64,000 bases of DNA from Arthrobacter sp. MYb23. GTDB taxonomy: Bacteria > Actinomycetota > Actinomycetes > Actinomycetales > Micrococcaceae. The notes under the pieces are model-generated. The model did not search any database. It saw nothing but the letters and a program-made list of their open reading frames with translations, and was not told the origin of the DNA. Shown here piece after piece: positions 26,670-35,093 of this stretch. A program made the position numbers and the translations under genes. The first letter of the stretch is position 1, and each line of letters starts with the position of its first letter. Location: assembly GCF_002979775.1 (NCBI RefSeq), contig NZ_PCPR01000012.1:1-64000 (forward strand), given 5' to 3'.

Positions 26670-27854
26670 ATGCAGCCGCGCAAGATCGTCATCCTCGGGT
26701 CCACCGGTTCCATTGGCACACAAGCGATTGACGTCGTTGATGCCGCACCACACCGTTTCGAGGTGGTGGCCCTGAGCGCGGGAGGCGGGAACCTCGAGCT
26801 CTTGGCACAGCAGGCGGTCCACACCAGGGCGCAAGCTGTGGGAATTGCCACGGGAGATCCAGAAGCCCTTCGTCGCTTGATTGACGCTGCCGCCACCGAG
26901 GCACGCGTACGCAACTTTGCTCCGGAGATCTTTGCCGGGCCGGACGCCTCCACCCGGATAGCAGCCATTGACTGCGACGTCGTCCTGAACGGCATCACCG
27001 GTTCCATCGGGCTGGCACCAACCTTGGCTGCCCTTGGCACAGGGGCCACCTTGGCACTGGCCAATAAGGAATCGCTGATAGTCGGCGGCGCCCTGGTCAA
27101 AGCCGCCGCCAGCCCCGGCCAGATCGTCCCTGTCGACTCAGAGCACTCCGCTATCGCCCAGTGCCTGCGTTCGGGCACCGACCAGGAAGTTGAAAAGCTG
27201 ATCCTGACGGCATCCGGTGGCCCGTTCCGGGGCCGCACACGGGAGCAACTTCACCACGTCACTCCGCAGGAAGCCCTTGCCCACCCCACCTGGGACATGG
27301 GCCTCATGGTCACCACAAACTCGGCCAGCCTCGTCAACAAGGGCCTGGAAGTCATTGAGGCACACCTGTTGTTCGATGTTCCGTTGGACAGGATCGATGT
27401 TGTGGTCCACCCGCAGTCGGTGGTGCACTCCATGGTCCAGTTCGTGGATGGCTCCATCATTGCCCAAGCATCACCTCCGGACATGCGCCTGCCCATCGCG
27501 CTCGGACTGGGCTGGCCGGACAGGGTCCCGCGTGCCGCCAAGGCTTGCGACTGGACCCAAGCCACCAGTTGGACCTTCGAGCCCCTGGATACCGTAGCCT
27601 TCCCGGCCGTGGACCTCGCCAAGGACGCCGCCAAACAGGGCAGCACCTTCCCCGCTGTCTTTAACGCCGCCAATGAGGAAGCAGTAGGGGCCTTCCACGC
27701 CGGGCGCATCCGCTTCACGGACATTGTGGATACCGTTGAATCCGTCCTCAGCGAACATTCAGGCTCTTCAGAGCTAACGGTGGAGTCCGTGCTGGATGCT
27801 GAGAGGTGGGCACGTGCCCGAACCCTTGATCGTTTAGCCAGCAGCGCCCTGTAG
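26670..27854 (+). CDS. dxr: 1-deoxy-D-xylulose 5-phosphate reductoisomerase
   Basis: NADPH-dependent enzyme of 394 residues that makes 2-C-methyl-D-erythritol 4-phosphate, the committed step of the MEP isoprenoid pathway. GSTGSIG at residues 10-16 binds [30 protein letters not shown] and SGGPFRG are the catalytic and metal-binding segments, and [19 protein letters not shown] continues the conserved core. Length and motif order are normal. It stands first in the conserved actinobacterial dxr-rseP-ispG order. Confidence 0.97.
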   Translation: MQPRKIVILGSTGSIGTQAIDVVDAAPHRFEVVALSAGGGNLELLAQQAVHTRAQAVGIATGDPEALRRLIDAAATEARVRNFAPEIFAGPDASTRIAAIDCDVVLNGITGSIGLAPTLAALGTGATLALANKESLIVGGALVKAAASPGQIVPVDSEHSAIAQCLRSGTDQEVEKLILTASGGPFRGRTREQLHHVTPQEALAHPTWDMGLMVTTNSASLVNKGLEVIEAHLLFDVPLDRIDVVVHPQSVVHSMVQFVDGSIIAQASPPDMRLPIALGLGWPDRVPRAAKACDWTQATSWTFEPLDTVAFPAVDLAKDAAKQGSTFPAVFNAANEEAVGAFHAGRIRFTDIVDTVESVLSEHSGSSELTVESVLDAERWARARTLDRLASSAL

Positions 27855-27885
27855 CCCACAACCTTACGGAAGCAGTCCCACCGGC

Positions 27886-29217
27886 ATGAGTCCCGTCCTT
27901 CTCTTCATCCTCGGAGTCGTCTTCGTCGCGATCGGCGTAGCTGTTTCCATCGCGCTGCACGAGGTGGGCCACCTTGTGCCCGCGAAGCTCTTCAAAGTGC
28001 GCGTTACCAAGTACATGATCGGCTTTGGGCCAACACTGTGGTCCAGGAAGAAGGGCGAAACCGAGTACGGCTTCAAAGCGCTTCCGCTGGGTGGCTACGT
28101 GTCCATGATCGGTATGTACCCGCCGAACAAAGAAGACGGCACCGTTCGCCCCTCCAGCACAGGCATGTTCCAGACCCTCGCCACCGAGGCGCGTTCCATG
28201 GCACACGAGGAAGTGGGACCTGGCGACGAGAACCGCGTCTTCTACAAGCTCCCTGTCTGGAAGAAGATCATCGTCATGCTCGGCGGACCCGCCATGAACA
28301 TGCTGATCGGGTTGATCCTTCTGGCCGTCCTGCTCATGGGCTTTGGCACAGCCCAGGCAACCACCACCATTGCGGACGTCTCCAAGTGCCAGGTTGCCGC
28401 AGGGGAGACTGTTGACCCGGATTCCGCCGATTGCAAGCTGACCCCTGCAGCGGCCGCAGGGCTCCAGCCGAATGACACCATCACTTCTTTCGACGGCAAA
28501 GCCGTCACCAGCTGGGACGAACTCACCAGCTGGATCCGGACCTCCGCCGGGAAGGACGTTCCCGTCACCGTGATGCGCAACGGGGCATCCCTGGAGACCA
28601 CCGTAACTCCTGTGCTCTCCTCCCGGCCCGTGGTGGGCCCCGACGGGCGGCAAGCACAAGACGCCAACGGAGTCTTGCAGTACCAGGAGGTCGGCTTCCT
28701 GGGTATCGGAGCCCAAAGCGCCTTGGTTCCCCAACCGGCGTCGGCCGTTCTGCCCATGGCCGGAGAAAACATCAAGCAGATATCCGGTGTGATCTTCAAC
28801 CTGCCAGCAAGAGTGGTTGGGGTGGCAAAAGCAGCCTTCAGCGAGGAACCCCGTGACCCCAACGGACCCATCAGCGTGGTGGGCGTCGGCCGGGTTGCCG
28901 GCGAGGTAGCGGCCATGGAACAAGTACCCATGCAGGCACGGATCGGCACTTTGATCGGGTTGTTGGCCGGGCTCAACTTCGCGCTGGCCATCTTCAACCT
29001 CATCCCGCTCTTGCCTCTGGACGGCGGCCATGTGGCTGGCGCGCTCTACGAAGGTGCCCGGCGTCGGGTGGCCAAGCTGTTGGGCAAACCGGACCCGGGA
29101 GCCTTCGACATTGCCAAGCTGTTGCCGGCCACGTACGTTGTCGCAGCGCTGCTGATGGCCATGGGTGCACTCCTGATCTACGCGGACATCGTCAAGCCGG
29201 TGAACATTTTCGGCTGA
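27886..29217 (+). CDS. rseP: Site-2 protease family zinc metalloprotease, RseP-like
   Basis: Intramembrane peptidase of 443 residues (family M50). HEVGH at residues 25-29 within the first helix and LDGGH at 378-382 supply the zinc ligands. A PDZ domain lies at about residues 160-235 (GLQPNDTITSFDGKAVTSWDEL). Actinobacterial members cleave anti-sigma factors and other membrane proteins. It follows dxr by 31 bp and precedes ispG, an order widely conserved in Actinobacteria. Confidence 0.92.
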   Translation: MSPVLLFILGVVFVAIGVAVSIALHEVGHLVPAKLFKVRVTKYMIGFGPTLWSRKKGETEYGFKALPLGGYVSMIGMYPPNKEDGTVRPSSTGMFQTLATEARSMAHEEVGPGDENRVFYKLPVWKKIIVMLGGPAMNMLIGLILLAVLLMGFGTAQATTTIADVSKCQVAAGETVDPDSADCKLTPAAAAGLQPNDTITSFDGKAVTSWDELTSWIRTSAGKDVPVTVMRNGASLETTVTPVLSSRPVVGPDGRQAQDANGVLQYQEVGFLGIGAQSALVPQPASAVLPMAGENIKQISGVIFNLPARVVGVAKAAFSEEPRDPNGPISVVGVGRVAGEVAAMEQVPMQARIGTLIGLLAGLNFALAIFNLIPLLPLDGGHVAGALYEGARRRVAKLLGKPDPGAFDIAKLLPATYVVAALLMAMGALLIYADIVKPVNIFG

Positions 29218-29260
29218 GCAGTGAGCATTTTCCGTTCAGTATGCGGGATAGGCTAGCTCC

Positions 29261-29554
29261 ATGACTGTTTTCGCTGTTGAGTACGTATACGTCGCCGATT
29301 CGGGCGCCCTCCGCGACGAAGCCCGCCCTGCGCACCGTTCCTGGCTCGGGGAACTGGCCGAGGAAGGCAAACTGCTTGCCAGTGGCCCCTACGGTGACGG
29401 CGCCGGCGCTCTGCTGATCTTCAAGTCCGCTGACGAAGCCGAACTCAATGACCTCCTCAAGCAGGATCCGTTCGCCGAAGCCGGCGTTATCGCGGGTATC
29501 CGCACCACGGAATGGTCGCCCATTATTGGCGTCCTGGCTGCCCACGCGTCCTAG
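29261..29554 (+). CDS. YciI-family small protein
   Basis: Protein of 97 residues with a ferredoxin-like alpha/beta fold. [22 protein letters not shown] carries the conserved histidine of the YciI family, and [26 protein letters not shown] is the second signature. Biochemical functions in this family are mostly unknown; some relatives are dehalogenase-like or EthD-like. It is inserted between rseP and ispG. Confidence 0.88.
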   Translation: MTVFAVEYVYVADSGALRDEARPAHRSWLGELAEEGKLLASGPYGDGAGALLIFKSADEAELNDLLKQDPFAEAGVIAGIRTTEWSPIIGVLAAHAS

Positions 29555-29603
29555 TCCGGACGTCCTTCACCACAACGATCCACCCCTAACCCAAGGAGTC
29601 CAC

Positions 29604-30770
29604 GTGACCTCGGTCAGCCTGGGAATGCCAGCAGCCCCACCCCCCGTCCTTGCCCCGCGCCGTAAGACGCGGCAGATCAAGGTAGGGTCCGTTGGCGTCG
29701 GTTCTGACTCGCCCATCAGCGTTCAGTCCATGACCACCACCCCCACTACGGATATCAACGCCACCCTCCAGCAGATCGCTGAACTGACGGCTTCCGGATG
29801 CGACATCGTGCGCGTTGCCTGCCCGTCTGCCGACGACGCCGAGGCATTGCCGATCATTGCCCGTAAGTCCCAGATTCCCGTGATCGCGGATATCCACTTC
29901 CAACCGAAGTACGTCTTCGCCGCCATTGAGGCCGGCTGTGCTGCAGTCCGGGTGAATCCGGGCAATATCCGCAAGTTCGATGACCAGGTCAAGGAAATCG
30001 CTGCAGCGGCCCGGGACCATGGAACATCCATCCGGATTGGCGTCAACGCAGGCTCCCTTGAGCCCGGCATCATGAAGAAGTACGGCAAGGCCACCCCGGA
30101 AGCGTTGGTTGAATCCGCAGTCTGGGAAGCTTCCCTCTTCGAGGAGCACGGCTTCCATGACTTCAAGATCTCCGTCAAGCACAACGACCCCGTGATCATG
30201 GTGGCCGCCTATGAGATGCTCGCCGAGCAAGGCGACTGGCCCTTGCACCTCGGCGTCACTGAAGCCGGACCGGCATTCCAGGGCACCATCAAGTCCGCCA
30301 CGGCGTTCGGTGCGCTCCTGTCCCGCGGCATTGGCGACACCATTCGCGTGTCCCTCTCTGCTCCTCCGGTGGAGGAAATCAAGGTGGGCAACCAGATCCT
30401 GCAGTCCTTGAATCTGCGCCCGCGCAAGCTCGAGATCGTCTCCTGCCCGTCTTGTGGCCGCGCCCAGGTGGACGTGTACACGCTGGCCGAGCAGGTTACT
30501 GCAGGTTTGGAAGGCATGGAGATTCCCTTGCGTGTGGCCGTGATGGGATGCGTCGTCAACGGACCCGGCGAAGCACGCGAAGCCGACCTCGGAGTGGCCT
30601 CCGGAAACGGCAAGGGCCAGATTTTCGTGAAGGGCGAAGTCATCAAGACTGTGCCTGAGAGCGAAATTGTTGAGACACTGATCGAAGAGGCCATGCGCAT
30701 CGCCGAAGAGATGGGGGAGGCCGATGGCGAAGATGCTGTCAAGGGTAGCCCCGTGGTTAGCGTCTCGTAA
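29604..30770 (+). CDS. ispG: 4-hydroxy-3-methylbut-2-enyl diphosphate synthase
   Basis: Iron-sulfur enzyme of 388 residues for the penultimate MEP-pathway step. The GTG at 29604 follows AAGGAG; an earlier in-frame start at 29448 lies within the YciI gene. The 4Fe-4S ligands are Cys281 and Cys284 in SCPSCGR and Cys316 in [10 protein letters not shown]. The N-terminal TIM barrel begins at [16 protein letters not shown]. The acetyltransferase gene begins 47 bp inside its 3' end. Confidence 0.97.
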   Translation: MTSVSLGMPAAPPPVLAPRRKTRQIKVGSVGVGSDSPISVQSMTTTPTTDINATLQQIAELTASGCDIVRVACPSADDAEALPIIARKSQIPVIADIHFQPKYVFAAIEAGCAAVRVNPGNIRKFDDQVKEIAAAARDHGTSIRIGVNAGSLEPGIMKKYGKATPEALVESAVWEASLFEEHGFHDFKISVKHNDPVIMVAAYEMLAEQGDWPLHLGVTEAGPAFQGTIKSATAFGALLSRGIGDTIRVSLSAPPVEEIKVGNQILQSLNLRPRKLEIVSCPSCGRAQVDVYTLAEQVTAGLEGMEIPLRVAVMGCVVNGPGEAREADLGVASGNGKGQIFVKGEVIKTVPESEIVETLIEEAMRIAEEMGEADGEDAVKGSPVVSVS

Positions 30771-31611
30771 CGAGAACGGCTTGGGAGTCAGGGTGCTCGG
30801 CAGTGCCGACACCCTGGCTCTTCGCGCGCTTGCAAGCGAGGATGTGGTGGCCAATGTGTTCATCCTCGCCCATGTGGAAAGTACTGGTTCAGCGGCGCCC
30901 ACCAGCGGGGGTGCCTGTATTTTCGGAGTGTTCGACGGCCAAACGCTTCTCGGCGCATGCTGGGCGGGTGCAAACCTCGTCCCGGTGCAGCTAGATCCCG
31001 GCCTGGCGGGGTATGTGGCCACCGCTGCCCACGAAACAGGGCGCCGTTACGCGTCCATTTTCGGTCCGGCCGACACCGTGATGGCCCTCTATGCTCGTTT
31101 TGAGCAACTGGGCCACGCTGCGCACGAAGTGCGCTCCCGACAACCACTGCTCACCATTTCAGGTCCTCCCATAGTCAGGGCCAATCCGGCCCTGACCTTT
31201 GGCTCCATGGGGGACTTTGATCGCATTCTGCCCGCCTGCGCCGCCATGTTTGAAGAAGAGGTGGGTTACTCTCCGTTCCTCGGAGGGCAGGAGTTCTATA
31301 GCAGGCGCGTTGCAGGGCTCATTCGGGAGGGCCACTCGCTGGTCCACATCGACGCCAACGGCACAGTGGTCTTCAAAGCCGAGCTGGGGGCAGTCACGCG
31401 GGACGTCACCCAGGTTCAAGGCGTATGGATGAATCCCGAGTTGCGGGGACGCGGCCAAAGCGGGGGCTACATGGCCGCCGTCGTAAATCTCTCGCGAACT
31501 TTCGCGCCGGTGACGAGCCTTTACGTCAACGACTACAACACCAAAGCACGGGCCACCTATGAACGTGTGGGCTTCGAACAAGTGGGAACCTTCGCCACGG
31601 TCCTGTTCTAG
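30724..31611 (+). CDS. GNAT-family acetyltransferase with N-terminal DUF4081-like domain
   Basis: Protein of 295 residues. The N-terminal half (about 20-150) matches the DUF4081 pattern of actinobacterial acetyltransferases ([37 protein letters not shown]). The C-terminal half is a GNAT fold with [18 protein letters not shown] as the acetyl-CoA loop. The chosen start overlaps ispG by 47 bp, so translational coupling is likely; a later start would remove part of the first strand. It follows ispG in several Arthrobacter-like genomes, but its substrate is unknown. Confidence 0.82.
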   Translation: MAKMLSRVAPWLASRNENGLGVRVLGSADTLALRALASEDVVANVFILAHVESTGSAAPTSGGACIFGVFDGQTLLGACWAGANLVPVQLDPGLAGYVATAAHETGRRYASIFGPADTVMALYARFEQLGHAAHEVRSRQPLLTISGPPIVRANPALTFGSMGDFDRILPACAAMFEEEVGYSPFLGGQEFYSRRVAGLIREGHSLVHIDANGTVVFKAELGAVTRDVTQVQGVWMNPELRGRGQSGGYMAAVVNLSRTFAPVTSLYVNDYNTKARATYERVGFEQVGTFATVLF

Positions 31612-31689
31612 CCCCAGGTGGCGCTGCTTGTAGTCTTATCTCGGTTGGCGCACGCCACCAATCACTCACACTTTCCCGGGGAACAACAA

Positions 31690-32424
31690 ATGAATAAGAA
31701 TGCGCTGCGCGGCTTTGCCGTTTCTGGACTGCTGGTTATGGGCCTCACCGCATGCGGTGGTGCCGGTACTTCCACGGACGCTGCGTCCGCTCCAGCCAGT
31801 GAGACGGCTGCACCCACGCCTACGCCGACGCCGGCAAAGGACTTCACGCTCGAAGAACTGAACACGGTACTGGGCCAGATTAAAGACAAGCAGGGGACCA
31901 GGCTTAGCGTGACGTCGAGTGCCGACCTTTCCGGGTCGATGGAGCAGACCAAAGCCTTGATGTCCCAGATCGATGTTCAGCCCGCCGTCTGCAAAGACAT
32001 GGCCATGGGTTCCATGGCCCAACCAATGGACGGCATGAAGGCCGCCGTTGGTGTCAGCCAGGATGCAGCTTCGGCCAGCGTGACCACTATCTCCTTGGGC
32101 GCTGGTCTCGGCGACGATGCCAAGACCAAGGTTGAAGCAAGCAGCGACCAGCTCGCCCAGTGCAGCACCATGACAATGTCGGGTCCCACCGGTGCAAGTA
32201 CCCTCACTGTCACGGATCTGGCTGGCAAGAAACCGGCAAATGCAATGGTGGCCTACCGGATGGACACCGAACTGCCCACTGGAGAAAAGGGATCCGTGAT
32301 CATGGCGCAAACGGTGAAGCAGAACGTTGTGATCACCACGGTTGGCGTGGGTGGTGGTTCTGAAGAGGCCGCGCTGGCAAACGTCAACAATCTGCTGGAC
32401 CAGGCCGTGGAGCTCATCAAGTAG
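31690..32424 (+). CDS. Hypothetical secreted lipoprotein
   Basis: Protein of 244 residues from the ATG at 31690; the frame is open from 31618 but the signal peptide fits this start. MNKNALRGFAVSGLLVMGL followed by TAC at the lipobox (LTAC) indicates lipid modification at the cysteine. Next comes a Ser/Thr/Pro/Ala linker, then a globular domain of about 190 residues with two further cysteines (AVCKDM and AQCSTM) that may form a disulfide. No known family could be named; it may be a small sensor-like domain such as those beside mycobacterial kinases. Confidence 0.72.
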   Translation: MNKNALRGFAVSGLLVMGLTACGGAGTSTDAASAPASETAAPTPTPTPAKDFTLEELNTVLGQIKDKQGTRLSVTSSADLSGSMEQTKALMSQIDVQPAVCKDMAMGSMAQPMDGMKAAVGVSQDAASASVTTISLGAGLGDDAKTKVEASSDQLAQCSTMTMSGPTGASTLTVTDLAGKKPANAMVAYRMDTELPTGEKGSVIMAQTVKQNVVITTVGVGGGSEEAALANVNNLLDQAVELIK

Positions 32425-32430
32425 CCCGGT

Positions 32431-32468
32431 TGCGGTGGCTCTTCCCAGGCCTGGGAAGAGCCACCGCA
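32431..32468. terminator. 38-bp perfect palindrome between convergent genes
   Basis: Bases 32431-32449 are the exact reverse complement of 32450-32468, giving a 19-bp arm with no spacer. It lies between the stops of the lipoprotein gene (32424) and the TetR gene (32474). It can form a stable hairpin on either transcript and probably ends both, although no U-run is present. Confidence 0.75.
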
Positions 32469-32473
32469 GGCAT

Positions 32474-33085
32474 TTATTCGGGGGAGTCCAGGTTCCCCGT
32501 GAGGTAGCGCTGAATGGGGGGAGCAACCCAGCGGACCACGTCGTCCTGACCCGCCGATGCCAGCGGTTCGAGTCGGATCACATACCGGACCAACATCAGC
32601 CCCACCACTTGCGTGGCCACAAGATTGCCGCGCGCGTGTACTTCGTCTGCCGGGCCTGGAAGTCCTGCCATGATTTTGGGCAGGATGGTGCGGTTGACCA
32701 TCTCGCGCATCAGTGCCGTCTTGGCCTTGGAACCTATGGTTCCCCGGACGAAGGCCACCAGCCCGTGCTGAGCGGGACTCTCCCATAGCCGCAGGACGGC
32801 GCGGACAATCGCCTCAGCCCTCACTGCAGGGTCCAGGGTTTCGACGCCGGCAAGAACCTCTGCCGGGTCGGCGGGCAACTCCACGCTGGCGGCAAAAAGC
32901 TCATCCTTGCTTCCGAAAAAGTGGTGCACCATGGCCGGATCCACCGATGACTCCCGTGCCACCTGCCGCAGGCTCGTCCCTTCGAACCCTTGTTCGGCAA
33001 AGAGTTTCCGTGCAGCTGAGAGGATGGCTTCCCTCGAATGGTCTCCTGCGCTTCGGCGTCCCCGGCGCGATTGGGGGAGGCTCAT
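32474..33085 (-). CDS. TetR-family regulator of the ABC efflux operon
   Basis: Protein of 203 residues; the ATG at 33085 overlaps the permease stop by 4 bp (ATGA), and the longer open frame upstream is inside that gene. The helix-turn-helix is at about residues 30-52 (TSLRQVARESSVDPAMVHHFF). It is co-transcribed with an ATPase and a permease, and a 22-bp palindrome lies upstream of the first gene of the operon. Substrate-induced derepression of a drug or metabolite exporter is the likely role. Confidence 0.9.
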   Translation of the reverse strand: MSLPQSRRGRRSAGDHSREAILSAARKLFAEQGFEGTSLRQVARESSVDPAMVHHFFGSKDELFAASVELPADPAEVLAGVETLDPAVRAEAIVRAVLRLWESPAQHGLVAFVRGTIGSKAKTALMREMVNRTILPKIMAGLPGPADEVHARGNLVATQVVGLMLVRYVIRLEPLASAGQDDVVRWVAPPIQRYLTGNLDSPE

Positions 33086-33837
33086 CGGGTTTGTCGTCGG
33101 AGGGTCAGTGATGCCAGGACCAGGACACCCAGGACGATCCCGCCCATGACCAGGGCGTCTTGCCACATCGTTGCCGTGGCATCGGCGTTCCCTGCGATCT
33201 CTTTCAAGGCATCCACGGAGAACGTGAGCGGCAGGACTCCGGAGATAGCCTCCAGGACCTCGTTCATATGCTCCCGCGCCACGAACAAGCCGCACAACAG
33301 GATCTGCGGGACCACCACCACTGGCATGAATTGCACGGCTTGGAACTCCGTGCGGGCAAAGGCGGAACACAGGAGTCCCAGGGCGACGCCCAGGACGGCG
33401 TTGATGACGGCAATCATCACTACGAAGCCGGGGCTTCCCTTGATGTCGAGGTCGAAAACCCAGTAGGCCACAGCCGTCGCCACCAGAGACTGCAGGGTGG
33501 CCATGATGGAGAAGGCCAAGGCATAGCCGAACAGCAGGTCTGCCTTATGGATGGGGGTGGTCAGGAGTCGCTCCAAGGTCCCGGACGTACGCTCCCGAAG
33601 CATGGTGATGGAGGTGACCAGGAACATGACCACGAAGGGAAAGATGGCCAACATCATCAGGCCAACGCGGTCAAAGGTGCGGGGAAACCCCGGTGGGAGT
33701 GTTTCGTTCTCGAAGAGGAAATAGACGGCGGTCAGCAGCAATGCGGGGACCACAAGGATCAGCGCAACGCTCCGGTGATCGTGCCGCAGCTGTCCCAGAA
33801 CCCGTGTTGTGGTGGCAAACGTCATGCGGAAATTCAA
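33082..33837 (-). CDS. ABC-2 type transporter permease
   Basis: Membrane protein of 251 residues with six predicted helices and the ABC2 signature stretch TSITMLRERTSGTLERLLTTP between helices 2 and 3. It overlaps the ATPase gene and the TetR gene by 4 bp each, forming one tight operon. The ATPase/ABC-2 permease pair is typical of exporters for antibiotics or lipids (DrrAB-like). Confidence 0.92.
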   Translation of the reverse strand: MNFRMTFATTTRVLGQLRHDHRSVALILVVPALLLTAVYFLFENETLPPGFPRTFDRVGLMMLAIFPFVVMFLVTSITMLRERTSGTLERLLTTPIHKADLLFGYALAFSIMATLQSLVATAVAYWVFDLDIKGSPGFVVMIAVINAVLGVALGLLCSAFARTEFQAVQFMPVVVVPQILLCGLFVAREHMNEVLEAISGVLPLTFSVDALKEIAGNADATATMWQDALVMGGIVLGVLVLASLTLRRQTR

Positions 33838-34583
33838 GACGTCACCTGGCTTTCTTCCTGACCACGGTCAGCGGCTTTGATGATGGTCAGGAAAGCCCGC
33901 TCCAGATCTTCGCTCCGCCCGCGTCCAGCCAACTCCGTGGGAGTCAGTTGCGCCAGCAGGAGGCCATCCCGCAGGAGCAGCAGCGAGGAACAATGTGATG
34001 CTTCCTCCATCACGTGGCTGGAGACCAGCAGGGTTGTTCCGGCCGCAGCCATGGCAGCGAATCGCTCCCATAGCTCGGCCCTCAGCACTGGATCAAGCCC
34101 GACGGTGGGCTCGTCCAGGACCAACAGTTTCGGGTGCGCAACCAGGGCGCAGGCGAGGGAGACCCTGCTGAATTGTCCACCTGACAGGTCCGCAGCCTTG
34201 TGTCGGGCCAGCGATTCAAGCCCGACGGCGGCAATTGCCTCCGCGGTATCCGCCGCCGTCGCGCCGTGCATGGCTCCGAAGTAACGCACGTTCGCTTGGA
34301 CGCTCAGGTCCGAGTACACGCTGGCACCCTGGGTGACGTATCCGACGTCGTGCCTGAGCGGTGCGCTGCCGGCCGGGCGGCCGAGGACGGTGAGGTTTCC
34401 CTGGCTGATTCGCTGGACACCTACGATTGCCCGCATGAGAGTTGTCTTGCCGCTTCCGGAAGGGCCCAGGAGTCCCGTGATCCGGCCGGCATCAACCGTA
34501 AAGTCCAAACCTTTGAGGATCTTGCTGCGGGAGCGGGACACCTGAAGCCGCGTCGCCTCGATTGCTGCTGGAAGGGGCGTCAT
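33834..34583 (-). CDS. ABC transporter ATP-binding protein, DrrA/CcmA type
   Basis: ATPase of 249 residues with the Walker A motif GPSGSGKTT, the signature LSGGQFSRVSLA, Walker B LLVLDEPTVGLDP and an H-loop near LLVSSHVMEEA. It powers the adjacent ABC-2 permease. First gene of a three-gene efflux operon, directly downstream of a palindromic operator. Confidence 0.93.
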   Translation of the reverse strand: MTPLPAAIEATRLQVSRSRSKILKGLDFTVDAGRITGLLGPSGSGKTTLMRAIVGVQRISQGNLTVLGRPAGSAPLRHDVGYVTQGASVYSDLSVQANVRYFGAMHGATAADTAEAIAAVGLESLARHKAADLSGGQFSRVSLACALVAHPKLLVLDEPTVGLDPVLRAELWERFAAMAAAGTTLLVSSHVMEEASHCSSLLLLRDGLLLAQLTPTELAGRGRSEDLERAFLTIIKAADRGQEESQVTS

Positions 34584-34606
34584 ACGGGCCTCCGGTGCGG
34601 CTCCAA

Positions 34607-34628
34607 TAATTCATCAGATGATGAATTA
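34607..34628. promoter_or_regulatory. 22-bp palindromic operator of the ABC-TetR operon
   Basis: TAATTCATC-AGAT-GATGAATTA is a perfect 9+4+9 palindrome lying 24-45 bp upstream of the ATPase start codon. TetR operators are often palindromes of this size, and the operon encodes a TetR protein, so autoregulation is likely. Confidence 0.75.
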
Positions 34629-34761
34629 AAAGTAAGTCCGGCGTGCACCACGGTCAAGGGTCGCAACCCCGTTGCAGCGGGCAATCCTTGAAAATGTGTC
34701 TGCGATCACATAGGTTCTTTCCAAGCCGTGTCGTTGGGGTGCGGGTGGTACAGGGGGAATC

Positions 34762-34875
34762 ATGATCAATACCTTGACGGGCGCCATCGGCGGCCAATCC
34801 ATCCGTGAGCTCGGCAGTTTCCATTGCTTCCCAGCCGCAGGCGATCCCGTTCCGCTGGAGGGTACGGCGATCTAG
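34762..34875 (+). CDS. Possible small ORF upstream of proS
   Basis: An ATG four bases after AGGGGGAATC opens a 37-residue frame (MINTLTGAIGGQSIRELG...) ending in TAG. The good ribosome-binding site is the only support; codon content is not strongly coding-like. It could be a leader peptide or chance. Confidence 0.2.
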   Translation: MINTLTGAIGGQSIRELGSFHCFPAAGDPVPLEGTAI

Positions 34876-34909
34876 TCTCCGGACAGAGTCTGCGGCCGGC
34901 CGGCCGCTG

Positions 34910-34974
34910 AGCCACGCCATCGCAGGATGACCAGCCGGATGCGGCCAGGGGCTTCCATACGCGACGGCGTGGCT
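34910..34974 (+). promoter_or_regulatory. Long hairpin in the proS leader region
   Basis: AGCCACGCCATCGC at 34910-34923 pairs with GCGACGGCGTGGCT at 34961-34974 (13 of 14 positions), enclosing a GC-rich 37-nt loop. CTTCTTTG follows, so it could act as a terminator or a leader structure 120 bp before proS. Confidence 0.4.
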
Positions 34975-35093
34975 CTTCTTTGTGCACGTTGTTGGGGACG
35001 CCAACCCGGCCCGTTCGAGTGGCTGCGCAGTCAGCCGGTAGATTAGTAGACAGTTGTTTTTGCCACATCTGCCATAGAAACGGATACGTACCC

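Larger units (their letters stand above)
34629..35093 (+). other. Intergenic region upstream of proS, no firmly identified gene
   Basis: About 465 bp separate the ABC operator from proS. They contain a possible 37-codon ORF (34762-34875), a 16-bp GC palindrome of GGCC units (34892-34907) and a long hairpin (34910-34974). No known riboswitch or T-box consensus was recognised. The proS promoter presumably lies in the last 120 bp, where AT content rises. Confidence 0.6.

Noticed and set aside
25346..26731. 461-residue plus-strand ORF opposite the LMF-like gene
   Set aside because: Gln/His/Arg-rich composition, no domain, and the minus strand has a coherent multi-helix membrane protein.
29586..31022. 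478-residue minus-strand ORF opposite ispG and the acetyltransferase
   Set aside because: It spans two well-supported genes and would be the antisense frame of both.
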